From Bugulina stolonifera (Eukaryota; Bryozoa; Gymnolaemata; Cheilostomatida; Bugulidae): a DNA stretch of 64,000 nt. The DNA is taken from NCBI GenBank assembly GCA_935421135.1, contig OW285188.1, positions 1,509,001-1,573,000 on the forward strand, read 5' to 3'. Shown piece after piece: positions 1 through 12,059 of this stretch. Position 1 is the first letter of the stretch. Every line of letters starts with the position of its first letter. Both the position numbers and the translations under genes were made by a program. The notes beneath the pieces were generated by a model, which was not told where the DNA came from, ran no database searches, and saw only the letters and a list, made by a program, of their open reading frames with translations.

Positions 1-1040
1 CTTGGAGTTGTCTTTTTAATGCAAGGGAGCACAACTCCTCATGGAATCATTGTAACATGCCTGCACCACCAAAGGTCATGCACATGCGTGAACACAGTAC
101 ATGAATACAAGTCATCATTACACGCAAGCGAAGCGAGCAACTAATGCAGTGAGGCTTGCGTTGCAGACCAAGCACGAAGTGCTTGTGTATATAATAATAA
201 GGATGTTTCATGTTGCTGGACAGGTAACAGTTATAATTAAATATGTTAAAATTTTACTCACAGTTCATATATAGATTAGTACTTTACTAACTCACAGTTC
301 ATATATAGATTAGTACTTTACTAACCAGTGCTGCAGCCCGTAATGAATATGATACAATACCAGAAAAGCAGAAATCTTCAAGAATTCGAATGGCCAAGTC
401 CAGCAAGCAAGTTGTTGAGAGAGCAAGTAGATACCAATTCAAATTATTACTGTGGCCACTGTATGATACTTAGAGCTGTAATTCTTGTTACATAGATACT
501 TTCATATACGTGCTTCAGTTTCATTACTCATTCACATAATTATGTATGGTCAACATATGGAGGGTTAGAGGTCACCGAAAGCACCTCTCGGAGCATTAAA
601 CAGTACTTGGTTAAGTCAGACCTGGAAATACTGCTTAGCTTAGCTATTCTGCCTCATTTAACAAACGTGTGAAAGGACAAGTCATGGTAAAGTTACCAAA
701 ACTGGACAGTCTCAAAATTTGTACTGACTCGGCATTCACGAACAAGGGAGGGAAAGTAACTCTCCCCCCCCCCCCCCCCCCCCCCAGGCTTGCACACCAA
801 GTCTGTCCAGATACTCTAGCTACTGCATGCACTATGTTCCAGGTTATACTTAACCTTGGGTGCAGATATTTATAGTAAATAGGCTAAATTTAAATATCTC
901 TATGAGGAGCTAAGGCGCTATAGCATTGTAATTGGTGGCCAGTGTACTATGACATTCTAATTGGTGACTGGTGGTAGGCCTACTCGTACTATAGCATTGT
1001 AATTGGTGCTGTATGATGACATTGTATTCTAATGCTACAG
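1..1040. other. Sequence 5' of the first visible FARSA exon; no supported gene
   Basis: No exon could be assigned with confidence. Because the first recognisable FARSA exon starts at 1041 and corresponds to the middle of the protein, this stretch is probably intron of that gene, or holds diverged 5' exons I cannot identify. A run of more than 20 C residues lies around 763-785. A direct repeat of about 45 bp is seen around 255-325. Confidence 0.5.
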
Positions 1041-4000
1041 TAAGATTACCAGCTATAAGATCAGTAAAGGAGCAGCATTTAAACTGACATTGGTGAAACC
1101 TGAGACCGACCTAACAGCTGAAATGATAGCCAGGTGATTATTAATATGATTTACTTTTATAATATATATAGTATATATTGTATAGTAACCGTTACCACTC
1201 TACCCTATACAGTACTTGTATCTGCATGTACATTGGCTCAGTATGATGTATATTATATTAACATAAATGTACATGTAGTTTTATTTTAAAGATAATAGTT
1301 TGGATCATAAGTTTGTACAAAAGTGAACAAGTAGACTCCCCTGCAAGGCATGTCAATGGAAGCAGTGATATATGGAGCATCTTTGTTTCGTTTCAGTACA
1401 TAAATTCTACACCTCAGTAAGGATGTCGAGTAGACAGTGCAGCTCCACACACTGCACATGCTCTACTCCTGTATGTACAGTATTGCTACTCGTAAACAAC
1501 CATTTAATTATTATGCTTTGTGTTTGTTTTTTCACTTTGAGTAGCTGCTGATTTAATACACAAAGTCGAGAGTTGCTGTAGAATGGAGAATGACAATTAT
1601 ATATGAGATCTCCATTGTTATTCACCTATATATTCCTATATTATATTATTCATGTTGATGTACATATCACAGGCACTCACTATATACACACTGTAGAGTA
1701 TACATGTACACGCCGTAGGAGGGCGTGTCATACTTTACACCTGGTCAGTAGCTCATTGGCCTGTATGAAGGTGGGAACTTGCTCTAACTTCCTCTCAACT
1801 GTCCGTTGATTGGTCAGTTCACTTGTCTCATCTTTTTCCATGGTATACTCAGCTACTCCCTCAGGTGTGACCCGTTTAGTCAGCAGCAGGTGCACTGCAT
1901 CCTGTTCTCTGTGCAGCTGTGGGATTACCTGCCTTGGTTCGCTGTCGTCCAATTGCTCGGACAAGTCAAAGGACGAATAACTTGACCGACTCGCATCTGA
2001 GTATGTATCACTACACCTTGTGTATTCATCCTCATCGCTTGTTACATCGTTAGTTACTGAAGACGGTCTTACTGGTTGGGAGTATGGCTGTAGCTGTGTT
2101 TGGTTGGCATACGCTTGCTTTGCCTCTTCTACCAGCAGGTCCATGGAACCTCGTCTTACACAAGGTAGAGGATATGCTAGACGTGGTTCCTGGTCTGACT
2201 CGTCTCCGTCACCCATAGACCTGGTAGCTGACTTAGTCCGAGTTGTTCTACAGGCACTTCTTTCCGATGTTGTAGCTTTACTTACTGTGTCACTGTGGAC
2301 AGTGTGGACAGTGCGTTGGAATCTGGAACTAGCTACCTGTTGACATCTGCAGGCGTTGCCTTCCTCCATGTTGGTACATCCTTTAGCTATACATGTAGTA
2401 TGTAGTGAAATATCTAGGGTTATCTCTTCGCCTACTCTGTGCCCTACATCACAGACCTTCCCTGGTTCTAAGGCTATAGTCTGGGACACTGGTGTTCTTG
2501 CAACCTCTGACCTGTAGACTGCAGTGTAGGGCTGTAAGTCTGTCATTATACCGTTGATTGTACAATGGCTGCCCGTTCAAACCTACGCATGCAACAGACA
2601 TAGTATGTGAGTCATGGCTATGTTTCTATGAAAATAATATGTATTTGTTCTTCATAAGTTAGTATGCATGTAGTATAATCATACATATAGTAGTCTGATT
2701 TATAGTAGTATATCACCAGGTAGTATGTATATCATCTGATAGTATGTATATCATCTGACACTATGTATATCACCTGATAGTATGTATATCACCTGATAGT
2801 ATGTATATCACCTGATAGTATGTATATCACCTGGTAGCATGTATGACAGCACTGCTATATCACTGACTCCTCCAACTTCATATTGACTTTTGACTCCTTT
2901 ATAACCTGCTACCAGTACATATTATGTATAGCTACACAGTATGGAAGTGTGGATAATCCATCACGTTATGCATTGTAATTGGTCTCTAACAATACAGGTG
3001 CATGTGTTTTATTCTCTCCACCTCAATACAACTCATTTATTTTTACAACAAAGATATATTGAGCTGACTTCTATTTAGTGTGTGTATTCAGCTCAGTCAA
3101 ATTTGCATATATATATTCAACACCTTTCACTTCTACCATTAGTGTAATATCAGCACAATGCACCTGTATGTGTGAGAAACGTTGTATGTAGCATAACTTC
3201 CTTTGACATTGGACACTTTCTGAAAGCACACTTGTTGAAATGTGACAACTGCTGTTACTACATCGTGATGTAGTACTCTTTGTACATAGTTAGCTTCAAA
3301 GGGTTATAGGTAGGTAAGCCGTAATTAGAAAGCAATTTGGAGGTCAAAGATAGCGTAACTCCTTGCCAGGTCAAGGTCACTTCTATAGGAAAAATAATGC
3401 CTGTTTGTCGGCGAAGTTCATACCTTCCATTGTATCTTCATTGTTGGCACACAAGTGCATTCGTATACGATGTAGTGGTACATGCATGTTCGTATACGAT
3501 ATAGTGGTACATGCATGTACGTATACAATGTAGTGGTACATGCATGTGCGTATACAATGTAGTGGTACATGCATGTACGTATACAATGTAGCAGTACATG
3601 CATTTACGCATATATCCACATATTGGTTACTCCTTGCAGTGGATCTTGGAAGGAGAAGAGCTTCAAACCTCTTAACTTTGAGGCTATGGGAGTTATGCCC
3701 TCCGGTGGATATCTACACCCACTACTAAAGATACGTACTGAGTATAGACAGATATTCCTGGAGATGGGGTGAGTGAGTACATTACACTGTACATACACTG
3801 TTCATACACTGTACATACACTGTTCATACACTGTTCATACACTGCACATACACGCACACAGTGGGAGTTTCTCCCTCATGTCATCAACTGTAGCATGGAA
3901 GGACAAATACGTATATTATTTAATGCACATGAATGTATTTATAGATTATGCTCTTAGTAAAATACATGTAAATAATGTTTACAGTATGGTGATAGTAAAT

Positions 4001-7000
4001 GTAAAAGGAATGTGGTATGTACTGTGTGTTATGTGAAATGTGTGTATGATTTAATGGTATACACCATGTACATATAAGTTATTGGTAAGTAGCATGTTTA
4101 TGCCTATGCATGGCCACTCATAGTCTATTGATCATAATTAGAAATTGTCCTCTTTTAATCTACATTTCTCAATCTTTGGCAGCCAAACGTTGTTGCTTTA
4201 AAACTATAGGTAAAGTCAATACAAGCATTTGGAACTATTTCTTAAATCACTCTTGTAGCAGAAATCTCACCTTTTGGATAATATTTCAATTTGACTACAA
4301 GCTCTCTGATGTTTTTGGCCACCATTCATTGGCTGAGTGATTAACCAATGATGAGCTTCTAGATTCTCACTGAGTCAACTGCCATTAGAAAATCACTCTT
4401 ACCTGTTTGGTTTATGGGTATACATCAGAGAGCTTGTAGTCAAGTTGGGATATTTTTCAAAAGGCAATATTTTTGCTATAACAGTGAACTGGTATTTGAA
4501 AAGAATTTTAATATTATTGCATTGACTTTAACTATAGTTTTATAACAAAAGAATTTAGCAACCAAAAGACAAAAGTTGAGAAAAGTTTGGTACACTCTGG
4601 CAAAAAGTGAGAAACAGAAATTGAGAGAAGACAACTTCTAATTATGATCAATAGTTTATAAGTGTCTATGTGTATACATATTATGGTGCATACCATGACT
4701 GTGTATATATAATGGGTGCCGTGTGTATATAAGGTGCATACCGTGTGTATATAAGGTGCATACCATATGTATGTGGTGCGTACTGTGTGTATGTGGTGCG
4801 TACCGTGTGTAACATTACACTGTGTGTGGAATGTACAGCATCACCTCTTCCACATGTGTATCTCCACAGGTTCTCAGAGATGCCTACTAATAACTTTGTG
4901 GAGAGTAGTTTCTGGAACTTTGATGCTCTGTTCCAGCCACAGCAGCATCCAGCTAGAGATGCTCATGACACCTTCTTCCTTTCTAGTAAGTTATCAGTCT
5001 ATACACTGCTGTATGTATGTCAGCTGTTGCTAGCCATCCTCGTGAACTATATATAATATACTGTAGTCTGTGTCATTGTATATATTTGTGAATATTCCAT
5101 CTGAGGCGCTCTCTAAACTAGGGTATCTATCCATAGGAACACCAACGGCTAATTGCAAGTGCTACTCTTGACTCAGAATCACGATCGATAACACCAAATT
5201 AACCTTAGAATATGGGCATAGATGCATGGCGTTTGCCAATTAAATCTAGGACACAGGCTAATTAGAATTATCTTTGCTATTTTGTACGGAGTGATCCTGT
5301 CATGTCACACATACATGCATATGATCACTGCTGGTGTCACCCGTCCAGGAGTGGACAATTGTTAATGAGCATCTACTTCTGAAAGTGCTATTTCTACATA
5401 TGCACGTGTGTTTATATGGAAGTACAATTGGCACACATCCAATGGCAATCCACGTATTACATGTATACGAACAACTAGTAAATGGGGCAAACTGGATTGT
5501 AAACTAGTGCACATACATGTATAATTACTGTGTAATTATACTACTAAATATAGACTAAGTATTGTGATGACACACAGCAGTAACAGCTTATTCGTTGTCA
5601 GTTTGCTATTAATATAGGGGATAAAAATACACATCTGTATGATGTATTGTGATGCTAGTTGTTGTTATAACTATATTGGCGGTTAGTATAACTAATAGCC
5701 CTACAGGGGGTAGTTATTGTTCACACATAAATATCCTGTTTAGTGGGTAATGAGGCTATCGATATTCCCATAGATCCCGCCACGTCCAGTAACTTCCCTG
5801 ACGAGTACTTAGACAGGGTTAAGAAGGTACACAGCCACGGGGGCTTCGGCTCTCAAGGCTATAAATATGGTTGGAAGATAGAAGAGGCTCAAAAGAACAT
5901 CCTAAGAACTCACACTACAGCAGTGAGCGCCCGGCTCCTTTACAAATTGGGCCAGCAGGTACTCAGGCTAGGTTATTTGTATGTGCATGTAGAGTATGTG
6001 CTTATATGCGTGCAGTATATGTGTTATATGTGTACAGTATACGTGTTTATATGTGTACAGTGTATGTGTTTATATGTGTACAGTATACATGTTTATATGT
6101 GTACAGTGTATGTGTTTATATGTGTACAGTATACATGTTTATATGTGTACAGTATACGTGTTTATATGTGTACAGTATACGCGTTTATATGTGTACAGTG
6201 TATGTGTTTATATGTGTACAGTATACATGTTTATATGTGTACAGTATATGTGTTTATATGTGTACAATATACGTGTTTATATGTGTACAGTATATGTGTT
6301 TATTTGCGTACAGTGTATGTGTTTATATGTGTACGGTATATGTGTTTATATGTGTACAGTGTGCGTGTTTATATGTGTACAGTATATGTGTTTATATGTG
6401 TATGATATGCGTGTTTATATGTGTACAGTATATGTGTTTATATGTGTACAATATACGTGTTTATATGTGTACATTATATGTGTACAGTATATGTGCTTAT
6501 ATGTGTACAATATACGTGTTTATATGTGTACAGTATATGTGTTTATTTGCGTACAGTATACGTGTTTATATACGTACAATATACGTGTTTATTGTGTACA
6601 ATATACGTGTTTATATGTGTACATATATGTGGATGTGTATATAATATTATGTTTGTCTTTCAGAAAGAGTTTAATCCGGTTCGCTACTTCTCCATCGACA
6701 GAGTGTTCAGGAATGAGACTCTAGACAACACACACTTGGCTGAGTTCCACCAGATAGAGGGAGTGATTGCGGATAGGGGGCTCACCCTGGGCGACCTAAT
6801 GGGAGTTATTAATGAGTTCTACCAGAAGCTAGGTGTGTAACACTGCTACATCATGTAATATTCCGTGTATATGTATGCCTATACAGTTACTGACAACTGA
6901 TGTTGTTTATGCCGTGTCTATATTAAGTGATGTACACTTGATATAGCCCCTGGGTCCTATAATACACTGCTAGACACTGCTACTTCCTTCTAGCTATTTT

Positions 7001-10000
7001 AAAGTAGTTGGCCACTAGAAAACGCCTACGTTTATATTGTCATGCTTATCGTTATTATTATTGGTTGTGAAAGTATTCATATAATATAATACATGTATCT
7101 TTCTATCCATGGTAACTGATGGAGCTGTGCGGTGTAATGTGAAGTTGTCCTCTCGTCTCTCTTCCAGTATTATGATCACTTGTCTCCCCATGTTTCATAA
7201 AACTAGCGCCTCCCTCCCCCTCCCCCATCTCCATGTTAGCTGCTTGGCTCATCTCATCAACCTATCACGAAGATGGGTCACATGTACATGTATGTAGCAG
7301 TAGGCATATCGGCTCGTATGGTCTAATACAAAGAGAAGCTAACTCCAGAGTTCTGAATATTTGAAACCTTTTCATTAGAAGCAACTAATACAATAGTATG
7401 TTATATTGTAGGCAGTATAGAATATATTAGTATGATATAGCAGGTAATATAGTATAGGTAGCATATGTATATGCTTGTGTTACATGTATATGCACTTGTA
7501 TTACATGAATATGTACCTATATCACATGTGCATATACTTGTATTGCATGTGCCTATACTTGTATTACATGTGCCTATACTTGTATTACATGTGCCTATAC
7601 TTGTATTACATGTGGGCTTATATGTACTTGTATGTATGTATACATGTACTTGTGTTACATGTACATGTATATATGGTTGTATTACATGGACTGTATGTAT
7701 ATATGCATGTATTACATGTACTGTATGTACAATGGTTATTTAGGTATTACTAGACTAAGGTTCAAACCAGCATACAACCCGTACACAGAACCCAGTCTGG
7801 AGATATTCGGCTACCATGAAGGTCTCAAGAAATGGGTGGAGATTGGAAACTCTGGAATGTTCCGTCCTGAGATGTTGCTGCCCATGGGACTGCCAGAGGA
7901 CATTGTGGTCATCGCATTTGGTCTTTCGCTGGAAAGGTGAACATCTACTCATGATGCATGACATGCATTATGAGTAGCTTATAATTATATTGTCTATATG
8001 GGTTATCCCTGTACATCTATAAGCGTGATCACCTGCTCTCACCTGTCTTTCATGTCTAGATTACTCATGTCATACATACATGTAGATACAAGCTATACAT
8101 GTATACTTGTTTGTGTATGTTATATATTATATATTAGATACAAGCTATACATGTATACTTGTTTGTGTATATTATATATTATATATTAGATACAAGCTAT
8201 ACATGTATACTTGTTTGTGTATATTATATATTATATATTAGATACAAGCCATACATGCATACTTATACGTGTATATTATATATTAGATACAAGCTATACA
8301 TGCATACTTATACGTGTATATTATATATTAGATACAAGCTATACATGCATACTTATACGTGTATATTATATATTAGATACAAGCTATACATGTATACTTG
8401 TTTGTGTATACATGGGCGGATTTACTGTAGGTCGCCAGGGTCTCGCGACCCCCCTTTTATTTGCTGAAAAAAAATTGAAATTGATTGATTTTTGGCCATA
8501 TTCAAAGATTTTCCCATTTAGAAAGTTTTTCTATGGAGGTCGTCATGATTTCCATAGTTACTCATTAGGATCGCAGTAAATATAGCTTAAGTTTCATATT
8601 CCTGCAAGTAGCTCTCAGGTAGATCAGCAAAGTCAATTGATTGTGCTATCAATAAACTTCTTGCAGACATTCTTGTTCACTGTACAATCAAAGTTTGCTT
8701 GGCTAATTCACTGAATGAATCGGTGATTGCTTAAAAATTTAATCAAAATAATTCTAATAATTTCATCTTTACATTTTCCAGAAAGAGTTTATTGTACCAC
8801 TTTGCATTTTAGCAAAGTTAATTCTCTTTCCCTATTTTGTCCTGGGTAATTTCCTAGATTAGGAGAAAAGAGGAACTATACTATCACTCAGAGTTACGAA
8901 TATTCAATAGAATATTTCATTATCATTATGATTACATTATTTGAATTTTCTTAGATCCCAGATTCGAGATTCAGATTGGGGGAAAAGAGGAACTATCAGT
9001 CAGAGTTATGAATATATGAATTTCCAATTTAGTTTTTATTTAACAACAGAACATCATGAACATTATGATTATCTTATGAATCGAATGATAATCCTAATGT
9101 TGCTTACAATGATTTTCTTTTTAAAATATAATTTATAAATGATTATAATTTTAAAATATTAAATTAATAAAATATAAATAATAATTATTTAGATTTTATT
9201 AATTTGATATTTGAAAATTATAATCATTTAGGTTGTCATTTTATTGTTTTGTAATGCAGCCTAAACAATATTGTTGATGTTATTACTATTAATTGTATGA
9301 ATTTTTGTATAAAAAATTATTTAATATCATATCTATAAATTACTATCAAGCGCAGCTTTTAGTTTTTCTTAGCATAACTTTCTGCTTCCAGCGTCCAAGA
9401 GTGAGAGTTTTCCCAAGGCTTGAAATCCCCCAGCACAAAGGATCCTCTTCATGTTTTAGTCCTTAGTTTCAAGTTTACATGGTCTCTATGAAGCCTAAAA
9501 AGCTTCAGCGGCCGGACCCCGGACCCCGTTGGGAGGCTTACAGCGCCCCCCCAAACCCCCCAGCTGTTGGTCTCGGGCGCTTCGCGCCCTCGGCTCGGGT
9601 GCTGCGCACCCTCAATAAATTTCCTTGATGGGCAGGAGACCCCCCTTTCTGAAAGTTGAAAATCCGCCCCTGGTATATTATATATTATATATTAGATACA
9701 AGCTATACATGTATACTTGTTTGTGTATATTATATATTAGATACAAGCTATACATGCATACTTATACGTGTATATTATATATTAGATACAAGCTATACAT
9801 GTATACTTGTTTGTGTATGTTATATATTATATATTAGATACAAGCTATACATGCATACTTATACGTATATATTATATATTAGATACAAGCTATACATGTA
9901 TACTTGTTCGTGTATATTATATATTACATTTTGTAGATACAAGCTATACATGTATACTTTTTCGTGTATATTATATATTAGATACAAGCTATACATGTAT

Positions 10001-10296
10001 ACTTGTTCATATATATTATATATTATATATTAGATACAAGCTATACATGTATACTTATACGTGCATATTATATATATTATATATTACATGTAGGTACAAG
10101 CTATACATGTACATGTATACTTATACGTGTATATTGTATATTATATATTAGATACAAGCTATACATGTAACTTGTACATGTATATTATTTCAGGCCAGCT
10201 ATGATTAAGTATGGAATAGACAATATTAGAGACTTGATTGGACCAAAAATAAACTTAGGAGTTGTCCAAGAGAATCCTATATGTCGTCTGAGGTAG
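1041..10296 (+). CDS. FARSA: Phenylalanyl-tRNA synthetase alpha subunit, cytosolic (partial, 3' seven exons)
   Basis: Catalytic alpha subunit of cytosolic PheRS, which charges tRNA-Phe in an alpha2beta2 complex with the beta subunit. Exons: 1041-1133, 3640-3768, 4870-4985, 5744-5958, 6664-6832, 7744-7936, 10194-10296. All junctions have GT/AG borders and keep frame, giving 338 residues to a TAG stop. The protein matches the class II catalytic core: SKGAAF segment in the first exon, GYLHPLLK and [19 protein letters not shown] region in exons 2-3 (read here as [14 protein letters not shown]), motif 2 FRNETLD followed by [10 protein letters not shown], and motif 3 GLSLER with the conserved PAMIKYGI continuation. 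The N-terminal winged-helix part (roughly the first third) lies upstream or is unrecognised. The introns hold minisatellites, a foldback element and a hAT-like insertion, yet the coding sequence is intact. The identification is firm; exact 5' gene structure is not visible. Confidence 0.96.
1728..2546 (-). CDS. Uncharacterised 272-aa ORF nested antisense in a FARSA intron
   Basis: An uninterrupted 272-codon frame starts with ATG at 2546 on the minus strand and lies wholly inside the FARSA intron 1134-3639. The protein is polar, with Ser/Thr/Glu-rich low-complexity stretches around residues 160-205, a Cys cluster near residues 50-70 (C-x3-C, then C-x-C), no obvious signal peptide and no membrane segment. 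I do not recognise a family. Its length and mixed composition in an AT-rich intron argue for a real coding exon, either a single-exon nested gene, a retrocopy or one exon of a larger gene. No TATA box or polyadenylation signal is clearly placed. Confidence 0.45.
   Translation of the reverse strand: MTDLQPYTAVYRSEVARTPVSQTIALEPGKVCDVGHRVGEEITLDISLHTTCIAKGCTNMEEGNACRCQQVASSRFQRTVHTVHSDTVSKATTSERSACRTTRTKSATRSMGDGDESDQEPRLAYPLPCVRRGSMDLLVEEAKQAYANQTQLQPYSQPVRPSSVTNDVTSDEDEYTRCSDTYSDASRSSYSSFDLSEQLDDSEPRQVIPQLHREQDAVHLLLTKRVTPEGVAEYTMEKDETSELTNQRTVERKLEQVPTFIQANELLTRCKV
2700..2842. repeat. Minisatellite, about 19-bp unit
   Basis: Head-to-tail copies of a unit reading roughly TAGTATGTATATCACCTGA, around seven copies, within the FARSA intron. 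Confidence 0.85.
3464..3606. repeat. Minisatellite, about 29-bp unit, just before a FARSA exon
   Basis: About five tandem copies containing TACATGCATGTACGTATAC, ending about 35 bp before the splice acceptor at 3639. The palindromic core TGCATGTACGTA could form small hairpins. A shorter related run (ACACTGTTCATACACTGTAC) follows the next exon at 3783-3860. Confidence 0.85.
4117..4668. mobile_element. Foldback/MITE-like inverted repeat element in a FARSA intron
   Basis: The two halves are imperfect reverse complements over roughly 270 bp each: outer arms share CTATTGATCATAATTAGAA and, near the centre, the segment around 4293-4310 (GACTACAAGCTCTCTGATG) recurs inverted at about 4423-4442. No coding capacity. 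Target duplication is not clear, so the exact limits are approximate. Confidence 0.65.
5990..6625. repeat. Minisatellite of about 23 bp in a FARSA intron
   Basis: More than 25 tandem copies of a unit like GTGTTTATATGTGTACAGTA with scattered substitutions, ending about 40 bp before the acceptor of the exon at 6664. The open frames that run through it (repeats of Val-Tyr-Met-Cys-Thr) are a by-product of the unit length pattern and not genes. Confidence 0.95.
7460..7735. repeat. Minisatellite of about 21 bp in a FARSA intron
   Basis: Tandem copies of a unit like TTGTATTACATGTGCCTATAC, decaying to irregular ACATGTAC-rich sequence, immediately upstream of the acceptor at 7743. Confidence 0.85.
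8085..8410. repeat. 52-bp satellite, left part (interrupted by an insertion)
   Basis: Tandem copies of an approximately 40-52-bp unit containing GATACAAGCTATACATGTAT followed by a TATATTATATATTA spacer. The same array resumes at 9673 after the inserted element, so the two parts were once continuous. Confidence 0.93.
8411..9672. mobile_element. Non-autonomous hAT-like DNA transposon inside the 52-bp satellite
   Basis: The left end reads CATGGGCGGATTTAC and the reverse complement of the right end CAGGGGCGGATTTTC, i.e. short TIRs of the CAGGGGCGG type common in hAT elements. The flanking GTATA is repeated on both sides, though the satellite context makes the length of the target duplication uncertain. 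The interior is AT-rich, with a GC-rich block at about 9506-9605 that includes an inverted pair (GGGCGCTTCGCGCCC). No transposase frame is present. Confidence 0.7.
9673..10185. repeat. 52-bp satellite, right part
   Basis: Continuation of the GATACAAGCTATACATGTAT array, around ten copies, stopping at the acceptor of the last FARSA exon (10194). Confidence 0.93.
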
Positions 10297-11104
10297 CAGC
10301 TTACAGAAGCAGATGGTTGTGTTCAATGGATGAGCTATTTATAGCTCATGTGGACACTGTGGACTGTGGTCTGTAGGAAACTTACATGTATATCCCATAT
10401 TGTACCATCGTTCTGCTCTGTAGCCGTACCTTGTTCCTATAAATACATATTATGTGCCTACTGTTATGTACCCACTGTTGTGTACCTACTGTTATGTAAT
10501 CACTGTTGTGCACCTACTGTTATGTACTCACTGTTGTGGGTAGTATGAGATGTGGCTGAGCATTGAAAATAATAATAATGGACAAATTTACATGTAGACA
10601 TAGTTAGAATATGTATATGCATGTATAACTACAGTATGCTATCATGTAAATATCTAATTCATACACTGCAATGTACTGAGCATGTTCATATACACTGCAA
10701 AGTCCACCCAGCTCCCTCTCTCACCTTGGAATCCAGGATATGCTAAACACAAGCCATGAAATCATCAGATAGTATTAACATGATTCCTCCTGTTGTACAA
10801 AGCAGCTATTGTTACCTGTTCTCATTGTCTATGGTAGTAAATACTCCACAAACAAACATATCAAGGATGTACATATTGCAATAACTAGAATACACCCCCA
10901 CAGATCATATAAGCTACTAGGTATGTTTATGTAATATTATAATTTTTATCTAGTGCTAATAGGTCCACTTAGACTACATTGCACCATATACTTATTAACA
11001 ATAAGTGCAGACTGACAGTATATTGCAGTATCAATTTAATAATATTTTACTCTGAAATTCTCAGTGTAAATAACTTGGGGCTGCAATACAAACGATCGTC
11101 TACA
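10297..11104. other. FARSA 3' flank; no gene seen
   Basis: Contains AT-rich sequence, with a short irregular repeat of CTACTGTTATGTACCCACTG type at 10455-10545. No convincing exon or RNA gene. Confidence 0.5.
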
Positions 11105-12050
11105 CAGTTCCCAACCTAAGGTACACGTACCTCTAGGGGCAGAGGTGTGCCAATTGATTTAACTTAGTCCCAATCAATTGTCAATAGGTTTGAATCCTAA
11201 TCTGTTCACTAAACTGTTGCTATAAATCTAAATTTAATCTTAATCCTAGTCATTTGCTTGGACTTTTCAAATCTAGATTATATTGCTACAATTACCTTGC
11301 TTGCTGCAAACAGTATAAGAGGAAAACTCTCTGTTGTGAGGTGTAGGTGTATTTCCACCTACTTTGTAACCAGTAATCTATATAAAAATACACTTGTATA
11401 CGTGTATAATCAATCTTTTAGTTGATTAGAAAAATGAGATTCATTGTGCAAAGACCACTTCACCTCAGAAATCTAATCTAATGTTAAATCAAGCAATATG
11501 ATTTAGTCTATCCTAATCAGTTTTTTCTGCATTCTATTTAATCTCAATTTATTCTTAATCTTGAAAAAAATGAACTAAACCAATCATTATTTAATCCTAA
11601 TTTACAATCAAACAATGGTAATCAACTTAATCGTTGAAATCGGTTAAAACCACACCTCTGCCTAGCGGTACATTTCAGAAATCTAGTACAAGTTATCAAG
11701 TTACTAAAATTTTCCAGTAACTTTCAATTACAGACTATCAAGCTATTGACACTCAGTCTCCAATGCATAAACATGTTGGAGTTGTGCTAAACCAGTGAGA
11801 ACGCAGTTAAAAACTACAACCAATGAAAGTTACCGTATGTATTAATTATTTTATCATTAAATAATTTAATAAGTAAACATTTTATATCACTGAGTTTACC
11901 TGCATTGACCTGTTTAAATGACACATGCACACACAAATATTTAATCAAATTAAACCAACGTTATCAATATCTCTGATTGAACTCAGTTTTACTAAGGGAT
12001 ACATGACTGCCAAAGGGTACTTAGGCAAAGAAAGGTTGGAAATACTTCTA
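11105..12050. mobile_element. hAT-type MITE (outer copy), split by a second MITE
   Basis: Sequence at 11105-11139 (GTTCCCAACCT ... ACCTCTAGGGG) and 11661 onward (CTAGCGGTACATTTCAGAAA ... AAGAAAGGTTGG at about 12036) matches, in inverse order, the MITE at 34101-34591. Together they reconstitute an older diverged copy of that element interrupted by 11140-11660. Confidence 0.6.
11140..11660. mobile_element. hAT-type MITE nested in another MITE
   Basis: Terminal inverted repeats CAGAGGTGTG / CACACCTCTG, flanked by an imperfect 8-bp duplication TCTAGGGG (11132-11139) and CCTAGCGG (11661-11668). Interior about 500 bp, rich in AATC/GATT-type repeats (TTAATCCTAAT), without coding capacity. Confidence 0.75.
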
Positions 12051-12059
12051 ATTCATTAC

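Noticed and set aside
333..475. Possible exon (acceptor at 335, frame to a stop at about 475)
   Set aside because: Coding-like peptide, but it does not match the expected FARSA region and has no other support.
5743..6840. 220-257-aa frames through the FARSA intron
   Set aside because: They are a FARSA exon followed by translated 23-bp minisatellite; the true exon ends at a GT donor after 5958.
8941..9138. Transposase remnant in the hAT-like insertion
   Set aside because: 65-codon frame without hAT dimerisation or catalytic motifs.
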